From JAAYCB01 sp012744395 (lineage in GTDB: Bacteria > Planctomycetota > Planctomycetia > Pirellulales > Thermoguttaceae), in assembly GCA_028703175.1 (NCBI GenBank), contig JAQVNJ010000022.1, positions 1 through 58,851 of the forward strand: a stretch of DNA of 58,851 bases, written 5' to 3'. Each line of letters opens with the position of its first letter. Position 1 is the first letter of the stretch. Made by a program: the position numbers and the translations under genes. The notes below the pieces were generated by a model that saw only the letters and a program-made list of their open reading frames with translations, ran no database searches and was not told where the DNA came from. Positions 52,120 through 58,851 of this stretch are shown here, one piece after another.

Positions 52120-53277
52120 ATGAGCATCTGGAACAAAGTCCTGCTGGGGTGCATCTTCGTCGCCGCATTGGCGTTGTTCGTCTTGAGCGCGCGAGCTCTC
52201 CAGGCCCATCGCTACTGGCGCGAATCCTACAACGCCCATGAAAAAGCCCTCGCTGCGGAGCAGCAGCGCGCCAAGACGCTCCTCGAGGGGGATTCCGCGT
52301 CCGGCGAAATGGGACTCCGCCAGGTCTCGTTCGAACTCTACAAACTGCTCATCGGCCGCGGCCGCGTGCTGGCTGGCGCCCGGCCCATGGAGGTCACCAA
52401 GGACCAGGATCCCGCCACCAAGCAGGACCGCGTCCGCATCCGCATCGAGACCGATCTGCCCAACGCCGCCGAAAGCCAATCGGTTCTGCACGTCTTCGAG
52501 GAAAAACCCGTGTCCGAGGGGGGACGCTATCTTGGCCAGTTCACCGTCGCCAATGTCGCCGGCACCCAACTGGAACTCAATCCCAGCGTGCAGCTCTCGC
52601 CGGCGGAACTCAAACGCGTGCAGGACAGCCAGCAGGCGGGCACCACCTGGCGTCTCCACGAACTCATGCCAGCCGACAGCCACGAAATCCTCGCCGGCCT
52701 GAGCGATGATGAACTGAAAGCCATGTTTCCCGAGTCGGCTGTCGCCGAGTACAGCAAGGATGGCCAGGTGATGCTCAAGCAGGACGCCGAACAGATGGGA
52801 CTTCAAGGCAAAGTCCTGCTGGTCGACGAGAACGGCAATATCGTCCGCAACGAGCAGGGGGTCGAGACCGAAGTCGCCGATGGCAAGGGGATGTACGTCC
52901 GCCAACTCCGCGATTACAGGACCCTGTTCAGCGAAATCCGCCGTCTCCGCTCCAATACGCAAGCGCGAATCGAAATCGCCAATCGCGACAAGCAGTTCCT
53001 CGACGAGTCGCTCGCCGATGCCCGAGCTCTTCAACAGGCGCGCCAGCAGGAGATCCAGGATTTGCAGCAGGAACTCACCTCGACCCGTCGCCAGCGCGAC
53101 GCCGTCCAAGGCCATCAGACCGCCCTGGCCGCCGCGATCGACACCATGCAGCAGGCGATCGACAACATGATGGCCACCAACGAGGCGACCGTCGCCGAGA
53201 TTGCTCGAATCCAATCCGAGGCCGCTCGGGTCATCAACGCCCGGACCATCGGCGTCGCGCGGGCCGATGCGCAGTAG
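52120..53277 (+). CDS. Planctomycete membrane-anchored coiled-coil protein
   Basis: 385 aa, not recognised by function. A single N-terminal membrane helix (about 6-27, LLGCIFVAALALFVLSARAL) anchors a soluble part with a beta-rich middle (about 60-270, for example QDRVRIRIETDLPNA and GKVLLVDENGNIVRNE). A long C-terminal coiled-coil follows (about 270-370, EIRRLRSNTQARIEIANRDK and EIQDLQQELTSTRRQRDAVQ). The design suggests an envelope scaffold or tether. It follows a good promoter with a ~200-nt leader. I recall similar proteins only from planctomycetes. Confidence 0.7.
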   Translation: MSIWNKVLLGCIFVAALALFVLSARALQAHRYWRESYNAHEKALAAEQQRAKTLLEGDSASGEMGLRQVSFELYKLLIGRGRVLAGARPMEVTKDQDPATKQDRVRIRIETDLPNAAESQSVLHVFEEKPVSEGGRYLGQFTVANVAGTQLELNPSVQLSPAELKRVQDSQQAGTTWRLHELMPADSHEILAGLSDDELKAMFPESAVAEYSKDGQVMLKQDAEQMGLQGKVLLVDENGNIVRNEQGVETEVADGKGMYVRQLRDYRTLFSEIRRLRSNTQARIEIANRDKQFLDESLADARALQQARQQEIQDLQQELTSTRRQRDAVQGHQTALAAAIDTMQQAIDNMMATNEATVAEIARIQSEAARVINARTIGVARADAQ

Positions 53278-53292
53278 GGGGGCCCGGATTGA

Positions 53293-53408
53293 GGGTTCAG
53301 GGTTCGGGGTTCGGGGGTCAGTTTTTGCCTCGGACTCTTTCTCAAGTTCCGGCTTGGGAACGGCGGGGAAGGGTTCGGGATTGAGGGTTCAGTTTTTGCC
53401 TCGGACTC
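53293..53408. repeat. Intergenic heptamers and 19-bp direct repeat
   Basis: Four consecutive 7-mers (GGGTTCA, GGGTTCG, GGGTTCG, GGGGTCA) occupy 53293-53320, and three more lie at 53371-53391 (GGGTTCG, GGATTGA, GGGTTCA). Each block is followed by the same 19 bases, cagtttttgcctcggactc, at 53319-53337 and 53390-53408. A degenerate REP-like palindrome lies between. The whole block sits just after the stop of the coiled-coil gene. Confidence 0.8.
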
Positions 53409-53598
53409 GTGCTTTGAACCTTGTCCTTTTGGCTCTTGGCTGCGAATCGGTCTGGGGCAATAGGCCGGTTCTTGCTAGACTCACGCCTGCTACTGCCTGA
53501 GGGCAGTGCGACTCCTTCGACCACGTCGCCGATTCTACGGTCCTGGGGTCTGCCCCGTACAACCCTCGCGCCAGCCAGCAGAGACTTTGGAGGGACCC

Positions 53599-54660
53599 AT
53601 GCAGCCGATCCGATGGATCACCATTTTCGCCATCCTCGTTGGCGGTAGTCACGGATCCGCCCGTGCTCAGCAGCCCCATTACGCCCAGCCACCAGCCCCC
53701 GCCTACAACCAGTCAGCCAGCCAGCCGGGGGCCCAACGCGCCCAGGCGTCCCCCCAGTCAGTTCAATCAACGCATCCTTCCCGGAATCTGCAAACTTCTC
53801 TGGTATCCCAGCCATCCGGCGGCCAGCCGATATCACCCGGCCCGGCAAGCATCGTGCCTCGCAACACGCCTACCCTCGAGCGTCGCGAGCCGCTCGCAAC
53901 GGCTTCCGCGCCGTTCCACCTTACCCCCGACCAGCAGGCCCAGGTCGACGAGATCCTCACGCAATGGGACGAGGCGAGCAGGAAACGCCACCGCTTCGCT
54001 TGCGAATTCTTCCGTTTCGACTTTGTGCCGGCCTTCTCGTCGTCACCGGACGTTCCGCTTCACATCGACCAGGGGGAGGCGTGTTTCTCCGCCCCCGACA
54101 AATGGATGTTCGCCATCCACGGCGAATTCGTCGAAAACAAGCTCGTCGAAGGGCAGCGGGCGGAACGCTGGGTCTGCGATGGCAAGTCGATTTACGAGTT
54201 CGACTATCCGGGCAAGACCGTTATCCAGCACCGCCTCTCCGACGACATGAAGGGCGAAGACCTCGTCAGGGCCCTGTTGCCGTTTCTCTTCAATCCCGAT
54301 CACGCCAGTCTCAAGAGCCGCTATTTCATCCGCCTGGTGAATTTCTCCGGCCTGGCCGAGGGGCACGCCTGCATCGACGCCTGGCCGCGCTACCAGGACG
54401 AAGCCCGAAACTTCCGCAATGCCCAGGTGATCATCCGCCTGGCCGACATGCAGCCCACGGCGATGATGCTGGTCATGCCCAACGGCACCGACTCGCACCG
54501 CTACCAGTTCACCAAGGTCAAGATCAACAGCAACAACCTCCTTGACCGCTTCCTCAACGATCCGTTCCAGGTCAAGATTCCCGTCGGATGGAAGAAGCAC
54601 GTGGAGCAGATCCCCGCCGCCGAGGTGGGGAACCGGCCGGAAGCGGCGAGCAGACGGTAG
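53599..54660 (+). CDS. TIGR03009-type planctomycete protein
   Basis: 353-aa exported protein of the family TIGR03009, which to my knowledge is found only in planctomycetes. The signal peptide (ITIFAILVGGSHGSARA) is followed by a Pro/Gln/Ser-rich linker (about 25-105), then the conserved domain: DEILTQWDEASRKRHRFACE, GEACFSAPDKWMFAIHGEFV, ERWVCDGKSIYEFDYPGKTV, GEDLVRALLPFLFNPDHASL, and WPRYQDEARNFRNAQVIIRL. This is reminiscent of LolA/LolB-like outer-membrane lipoprotein carriers in strand order. Function unknown. GGAGG 5 nt before the ATG. Confidence 0.87.
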   Translation: MQPIRWITIFAILVGGSHGSARAQQPHYAQPPAPAYNQSASQPGAQRAQASPQSVQSTHPSRNLQTSLVSQPSGGQPISPGPASIVPRNTPTLERREPLATASAPFHLTPDQQAQVDEILTQWDEASRKRHRFACEFFRFDFVPAFSSSPDVPLHIDQGEACFSAPDKWMFAIHGEFVENKLVEGQRAERWVCDGKSIYEFDYPGKTVIQHRLSDDMKGEDLVRALLPFLFNPDHASLKSRYFIRLVNFSGLAEGHACIDAWPRYQDEARNFRNAQVIIRLADMQPTAMMLVMPNGTDSHRYQFTKVKINSNNLLDRFLNDPFQVKIPVGWKKHVEQIPAAEVGNRPEAASRR

Positions 54661-54705
54661 CCCCCGGATGCGCCATGACCATCGGCGCGGTCCCTCGCGC
54701 CGGCA

Positions 54706-55623
54706 TTACCGGTTTCGCTTCCCCTCGGCCGCGGCGCCGCCGTCGCGGCGCTTGAGCATCGTGACCTCGTTGCCAGCCTCGTTGAAGGCGACTTCATCCA
54801 TGAACATCTGCATCAGCCGCACGCCCCGCCCGCTGGCCCGTTCAAGATTCGCCGGATCGGTCGGATCGGGCAGCGCCGAGACGTCGAATCCCTCCCCTTG
54901 ATCGCGGATGACAAACCGGCACGCGTTCCGCGAGCAGTGGGCCTCAACGAACACGCGGCGGTCGCGATAGGGCGGCTGCTGCACACGGCTCTTGGCCAGT
55001 TCGAAGAACGCGATCAAGCCTTCCTCGCGAATCTCCGAGCCGATGCCCAGGTTGCCGTGGAGAATCGCGTTGAACAAGGCTTCCGTCAGCGCCACGCCGA
55101 GGCGGGTGCGGTCGGTGTGGTCGAGAAGGCCCATGTATGCGACGCCGTCCTGAAGGAACCTGACGATCGTGCTGATCCGCGACCATTCGTTGCCGGTGAC
55201 CAGCGAATACTCGAACGAACGCATCTGCTCCATCACGTAGGCGAAATCCGTTCGGCCGGCGGTGATCGTCAGGAGATTCTTGACGGTGTGGATCAGGTCC
55301 TTCTCCAGCCGGCTCTTCGAGACATAGCCCGCGGCGCCGCGCGTCAACGCCTCCGTGGCGATCTCCTCGTTGCCGCGCGACGTCATCAGAACGACCGGCA
55401 CGGCGGGCCAGCGCCGCTTGATCTCTTCGACGACTTCCAGGCCGTCGACCTTGGGCATCACCAGATCGGTCACGACCAGGTCGGGAGCCTCCTGCTCGAT
55501 TTTCGCCAGGGCATCTTCCCCGTCGATGGCCGACTTGACCGAGAGGGACTTGTCGCGCTCGAACAGCCCGCAGACCAGGCGACGATCGACGGCGGAGTCA
55601 TCAACAACGAGCACGTTGGGCAT
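54706..55623 (-). CDS. Receiver-HATPase fusion (response regulator with anti-sigma-type kinase domain)
   Basis: 305 aa. Residues 1-120 are a CheY-like receiver: acidic pair Asp8/Asp9, phosphoacceptor Asp53 in VTDLVMP, Thr81, Lys103. Residues about 165-300 are an RsbW-type HATPase: N-box Glu181/Asn185 in LTEALFNAILHGN, G1 DQGEGFD (241-247), G2 ASGRGVRLM. There is no dimerisation and phosphotransfer (His) domain, so it is not a histidine kinase; the output domain resembles anti-sigma or switch-protein kinases. Phosphorylation may thus steer a partner-switching or general stress pathway. An HPt pseudogene lies directly upstream on the same strand, and a second receiver gene lies beyond that. Confidence 0.88.
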   Translation of the reverse strand: MPNVLVVDDSAVDRRLVCGLFERDKSLSVKSAIDGEDALAKIEQEAPDLVVTDLVMPKVDGLEVVEEIKRRWPAVPVVLMTSRGNEEIATEALTRGAAGYVSKSRLEKDLIHTVKNLLTITAGRTDFAYVMEQMRSFEYSLVTGNEWSRISTIVRFLQDGVAYMGLLDHTDRTRLGVALTEALFNAILHGNLGIGSEIREEGLIAFFELAKSRVQQPPYRDRRVFVEAHCSRNACRFVIRDQGEGFDVSALPDPTDPANLERASGRGVRLMQMFMDEVAFNEAGNEVTMLKRRDGGAAAEGKRNR

Positions 55624-55703
55624 GGGTGACCCCCTCCCGGGCGCGGCGCGCGGCCCTTGCCGACGAGACCTCGGATACTCAACAGGATGTTCATGGTCGC
55701 GGT

Positions 55704-55743
55704 TTGCCGCCTGGCTTGACAGCTTGCCGCCTGGCTTGACAGG
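55704..55743. repeat. 20-bp tandem duplication
   Basis: ttgccgcctggcttgacag plus one base occurs twice head-to-tail (55704-55723 and 55724-55743, differing only in the last base), at the 3' end of the HPt pseudogene. Confidence 0.85.
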
Positions 55744-56106
55744 TAGCCTTCCAGCAGGGGCAAAGTCCGTTTGACCTCCGCTTCCAGGACGCCGAGCGGC
55801 TGCGCCGCGCCGTCAAACAAACCGGCCGTCCCTGGCCATCCGTTCCGACCGCAAGACGGCGTCGACGCAGAAGGATCGAAGCGATCCCTTCAGGGGATGG
55901 GCCGCCGTGCCCGGTCCGCCCGGATCGCCACCGCCCAGCATGCGGCGGACCGCTGCGATCATTTTCGGCATTTCGTCGACGACCGCCTGAATGAGAGTAT
56001 GCAGCAGTTCCTGCCCACCGTCCACCGCCTCGCGGGCGGCGCTTCAGTCGACGACCAGGACCGACAGGATTCTCGCGTCGCCGGCAAGCTCCTCGACAAG
56101 CGCCGT
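55735..56106 (-). pseudogene. Decayed HPt (histidine phosphotransfer) domain
   Basis: A full HPt domain can be rebuilt from two frames. The upstream part reads SAAREAVDGGQELL, VVDEMPKMIAAVRRML and AAHPLKGSLRSF, where His is the expected phosphorylated residue, up to ERMARDGRF. It then stops; the +1 frame continues DGAAQPLGVLEAEVKRTLPL. The break is a duplicated CAAA (CAAACAAA, 55814-55821): removing one copy restores one frame exactly. A TGA at 56044-56046 also interrupts the frame just before SAARE, where relatives often have Trp. It was probably the phosphorelay partner or a kinase C-terminus for the neighbouring receivers. Confidence 0.7.
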
Positions 56107-56382
56107 CTTCCTTGTCTGTTTCTGCGGGGTGATTGTTTGGGTCGCGTTGGTTGGGAAGGCAGGGTAAGACGGGCTAAATAGCTGGGCTGTGCCGTGCCGA
56201 AGCAACGGATGGCCAGACCCTCGTTTTTTCAGCCGGGCGCAGAGGCGGTATTGGATGTCGCCGTGTCCGGAGAATCGTTAGAGCCGGAGCGAAGACCATT
56301 TGCCGATCGACTCTCGGCGGCTGGCGGGGAAGGCTCTCCGCCTGGTCTTGAGACCGGCTCCCAGCGGAAAGAAGCCAATTCG

Positions 56383-56817
56383 ATGAACAATCCCAAAACC
56401 CCCTTGATCCTGGTCGTCGACGATGAGCAGGAACTGCTCGAAAACGTGGCCAACGTGCTCACTGCGGCTGGGTTCGATTGCCAGTGCTGCAATTCGGCTC
56501 GGGCGGCAATCGAGTTTGCCGCCATGCAAGCGCCGGACTTGATTCTCTCGGATATCAATCTGGCCGGACACAGCGGACTGGAGATGTGCCAGCGGATCAA
56601 GGAGGACGAAGCTCTTTCGGAGGTGCCGGTCATGTTTCTCTCCGGCGCCCAGATCCCCGATATCATCCGCCGCAGCCACGCGGTCGGGGGGACCTATTAT
56701 CTCCGCAAACCGTTCGATCCAGGCGTGCTGATCGAGCTGATCGACAAAGCACTCTGGATGCCGCAGTTGGCGAACGATCGGGCGCGCCAGACCCAGACGG
56801 CCAATGCCACCTGCTGA
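56383..56817 (+). CDS. Stand-alone receiver protein (CheY-like)
   Basis: 144 aa from the ATG at 56383; GGAAAGAAG about 8-10 nt upstream. The whole protein is a receiver: Asp13/Asp14 in LVVDDEQE, phosphoacceptor Asp57 in LILSDINLAGHSG, Ser87, Lys109 in YYLRKPFDP. No output domain, only a ~20-residue tail. It would act by protein contact, as CheY or Spo0F do. A GTG further upstream (56194) keeps the frame open, but that extension has no domain features. It is divergent from the pseudogene and the receiver-HATPase gene. Confidence 0.87.
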   Translation: MNNPKTPLILVVDDEQELLENVANVLTAAGFDCQCCNSARAAIEFAAMQAPDLILSDINLAGHSGLEMCQRIKEDEALSEVPVMFLSGAQIPDIIRRSHAVGGTYYLRKPFDPGVLIELIDKALWMPQLANDRARQTQTANATC

Positions 56818-57800
56818 CCGAGATCGCCAGTCTGCCGCCCGCTTGGGCAGGAATCGCTCGAGCAGCGGACCACTGGGGGATCGGCCACCGCGCCCGAGAC
56901 GGCGAACGACACGCGATCTGCCGAACCGCGTCGGGGAACTCCCGTCCTGGCAGGATGCGCAATCATCGCAATCAGCGCAAATGGCATCGGGAAACTGGGG
57001 ATGTTCGGAATCAGCCGAATCTTCGCCAAGAATAGAATGGGCAATGTGCGATAACGGTTACATCAAAGAAGGATGGGTGCCTTCTTGAGAAAAACGCGAG
57101 TGCGTCATGTGGGCTGTTTTGGATGCCCGTGACGGCGTGCCCTGACAAAGCATCGCGAATGGCAAGTCTGAGGGAGCTTTGCCTGGCGAACCACGGGGTT
57201 GCTTCCCCCGGTAGGCCTCTGGGTGGCCATGTTCGCTCTGCAAAGGGTCAACTGAGCTGTTCCACCGCGCTGGAGAGACCGCGGGGGCGACAAGAGGCCC
57301 GGCCACCGGCCGCCGCCTTGCGTCGTCCACCGCGAGATCTCTTCTCCTCCGCGCAAAGAATGGGTTGTATGCGCCTCCATGCCCCCAAAAAGTTGGGGGT
57401 AAGCCCGCCGGGTGAAAAGCCGTGGGAAGCCGCCCCGGAAGATCACGGCACGGAAAGCGGAAAGCCTGGAGTGGGGGCCGCTTTGCCCGGCGGCGATTCT
57501 CGGAGAACCCGAGCGTCAGGTAGAACCCGAGGGTTCCTTCCGCAAAGTTGATGGTTCTCAGAAAAGCCTACCCAACTTCCTTGAAATTCCCAATCACCGG
57601 GATTAGGATTGGCTTAGCGCTTCGTCGCGGCGACGGTGCATGAAGACCATGCGGTCGCGATGATTGGAATCCACTTCTCGCGCTCCTGACGAAAGTCACG
57701 GCGGACGGGCGTCAGGGCGATTCGGACGGTTGTTGGCGCGATGCGTGCGGCAATTACCCCCGATTGGGCCCAACGTTTCTGCTGCTAGGAGTCGGTTGCT
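56818..57800. other. 983-bp gene-free region
   Basis: No ORF with a ribosome site and coding character was found. The stretch 57080-57560 is rich in strong hairpins (see the candidate RNA). The end carries the ribosome site AGGAG (57787-57791) of the next gene. Confidence 0.5.
57382..57536 (+). ncRNA. Candidate structured RNA of unknown class
   Basis: Successive stems in ~155 nt: cccccaa-aaag-ttggggg (57382-57399), gccgtg / cacggc closing a 19-nt loop (57419-57449), ctcgg-agaac-ccgag (57499-57513), gaaccc-ga-gggttc (57523-57536). Upstream, cggcc-acc-ggccg adds another near 57300. It does not match RNase P, tmRNA, SRP or cobalamin riboswitch cores that I know. Strand is assumed from the + strand gene downstream; stems fit either strand. 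Confidence 0.35.
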
Positions 57801-58851
57801 ATGGTTTGGAGACTCACTCTTCTCGTAGGGGGGATTACCCTCCTGTTGACCCCGTCCGGCGACGCGCAAGAGGCCTTGTACGGCCAATTGTACGGTCTTG
57901 GAGTCCACAGCTATTACTCGCAGGACTACGCGGGCGCTTACGAGCATCTGACGGATGCGATCAAGTCGGGTAGCCATGATCCGCGGGCGTATTACTTCCG
58001 CGGCCTGAGCTACCTGCGACTCGGCCGCGAGGAAGAAGCCCGGATGGACTTCGACAAGGGCGCCGAGTTTGAGGCGGACCCGCAGACCAGCAGCTTCAAC
58101 GTGCCTCGCGCGCTGGAACGGGTCCAGGGCGCGGACCGGCTAATGCTTGAAGAATATCGGCGCAAGGCCCGTGCGATCGCCTTGAATCGCGAGATCCAGC
58201 AGCGCGAGCAGCGCTATGGAGAGATCCGCGCGGAACAGACCCGCGCGCTTCGGGCGCAGACGGAAGACGCACCGGAAGCCCCTGTCGGAATCTCCGCGCC
58301 TGCGGAAGGCAGCAACGAGGATCCCTTCGGCGTCGGCGCGGCGGGTGTTGCTCCGGCGGGTCCGGCAGCTCCGGTCGAGACGCCGCCGGCGACTCCTCCG
58401 GCCCCGGCCGAAAAGCCCGCGGCCCCGGCCGAGAAGCCCGCGGCCGCCGCCAAAGAGCCCGCGGCCGCTGCCGATCCATTTGCGGCTCCGGCCCCGGCCG
58501 AAAAGCCCGCGGCCGCTGCCGATCCATTTGCGGTTCCGGCCCCGGCTGAGAAGCCCGCGGCCCCGGCCGAGAAGCCCGCGGCCCCGGCCAAAGAGCCCGC
58601 GGCCGCTGCCGATCCATTTGCAGCTCCGGCCCCGGCCGAAAAGCCCGCGGCCGCTGCCGATCCATTTGCAGCTCCGGCCCCGGCTGAGAAGCCCGCGGCC
58701 CCGGCCGAGAAGCCCGCGGCCCCGGCCAAAGAGCCCGCGGCCGCTGCCGATCCATTTGCGGCTCCGGCCCCGGCCGAAAAGCCCGCGGCCGCTGCCGATC
58801 CATTTGCGGTTCCGGCCCCGGCTGAGAAGCCCGCGGCCCCGGCCGAGAAGC
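57801..58851 (+). CDS. Secreted TPR-like protein with Ala/Pro/DPF repeat tail (3' truncated)
   Basis: Starts at ATG 57801 with AGGAG 9 nt upstream; open to the window end (350 residues seen). Signal peptide MVWRLTLLVGGITLLLTPSGDA. Residues about 25-100 form about two tetratricopeptide hairpins (YSQDYAGAYEHLTDAIKSG, then AYYFRGLSYLRLGREEEARM). A charged helix follows (about 115-155), a short DPFGVGAAGVAPAG segment, and then long runs of PAEKPAA, PAKEPAA and DPFAAP. TPR parts bind proteins; the tail is likely disordered. The DPFG segment resembles the 13-residue repeat at the left window end. Confidence 0.8.
   Translation, partial: MVWRLTLLVGGITLLLTPSGDAQEALYGQLYGLGVHSYYSQDYAGAYEHLTDAIKSGSHDPRAYYFRGLSYLRLGREEEARMDFDKGAEFEADPQTSSFNVPRALERVQGADRLMLEEYRRKARAIALNREIQQREQRYGEIRAEQTRALRAQTEDAPEAPVGISAPAEGSNEDPFGVGAAGVAPAGPAAPVETPPATPPAPAEKPAAPAEKPAAAAKEPAAAADPFAAPAPAEKPAAAADPFAVPAPAEKPAAPAEKPAAPAKEPAAAADPFAAPAPAEKPAAAADPFAAPAPAEKPAAPAEKPAAPAKEPAAAADPFAAPAPAEKPAAAADPFAVPAPAEKPAAPAEK
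58405..58851 (+). repeat. 138-bp higher-order tandem repeat (46 aa)
   Basis: Within the tail, the same landmark (gctgagaagcccgcgg) recurs at 58545, 58683 and 58821, a period of exactly 138 bp. Each period contains several shorter PAEKPAA and AADPFA units. The array runs off the window end. Confidence 0.88.

Noticed and set aside
57405..57470. Second ggtgaaaa-containing stretch, considered as a cobalamin riboswitch or group II intron domain
   Set aside because: No matching conserved core or domain V hairpin, and no reverse transcriptase ORF; kept only as an unclassified structured region.

Overview
The window (58,851 bp, GC-rich) looks like a planctomycete chromosome segment, probably from the Pirellulales side of the phylum. 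Signs are a PVC-style GyrA, a TIGR03009-type planctomycete-only protein, a giant SdrD-B/FG-GAP surface protein with the N-terminal LLSA-type motif, several SUMF1 (FGE-sulfatase) domain lipoproteins, AIM24 paralogues, WD40/TolB propellers, secreted glycosidases and esterases, and GC-rich intergenic heptamer and palindrome repeats. No tRNA, rRNA, CRISPR array, transposase or prophage gene was seen. All family names come from recognising sequence motifs by eye; no database search was run.

Layout. Both window ends lie inside low-complexity Ala/Pro/DPF tandem repeats of genes on the + strand: a 39-bp period on the left and a 138-bp higher-order period on the right. From 0.3 to 8.2 kb are an XRE regulator, a small GT2, a hisI-hisG-RidA-HEAT run, and gyrA-cysK on the opposite strand. 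At 8.5-11.3 kb is a 948-aa fusion of zinc finger, primase, helicase and nuclease, of the TOTE conflict-system type, the main defence-like locus here. From 11.6 to 18.5 kb is a carbohydrate cluster: an esterase, a GH106-like enzyme preceded by a 57-aa SdrD-B stub in ATGA overlap, and a GH31 enzyme. From 18.6 to 26 kb are an Nramp-like transporter lacking the DPGN motif, a stand-alone (p)ppGpp-hydrolase-type HD protein, an EEP-family enzyme, a DUF11-repeat protein and an unknown secreted propeller-like protein.

From 26 to 29.6 kb, one minus-strand operon encodes an M48 membrane protease and three different AIM24 proteins, one with a zinc ribbon. From 30.2 to 38.8 kb a minus-strand run encodes an exported propeller protein, a single uninterrupted ORF joining a SUMF1 lipoprotein to a complete histone-deacetylase-family domain, an MBOAT O-acyltransferase, its SGNH partner, a 598-aa unknown secreted protein and a second SUMF1 lipoprotein. 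This run is the best candidate for an undescribed system, perhaps handling acetyl groups at or outside the inner membrane.

From 39 to 54.7 kb are a 1,176-aa MscK-like channel, the 1,571-aa SdrD-B protein (two of its repeats are a recent 333-bp duplication), a WD40 protein, an 862-aa TolC-family lipoprotein, a coiled-coil membrane protein with a clear sigma70-type promoter, and the TIGR03009 protein. From 54.7 to 56.8 kb are a receiver-HATPase fusion, a decayed HPt domain (one nonsense codon and one 4-bp-duplication frameshift) and a stand-alone receiver. The following ~980 bp has no gene but contains a string of strong hairpins (57,382-57,536), a candidate structured RNA. The window ends in a TPR-like secreted protein with long Ala/Pro/DPF repeats.
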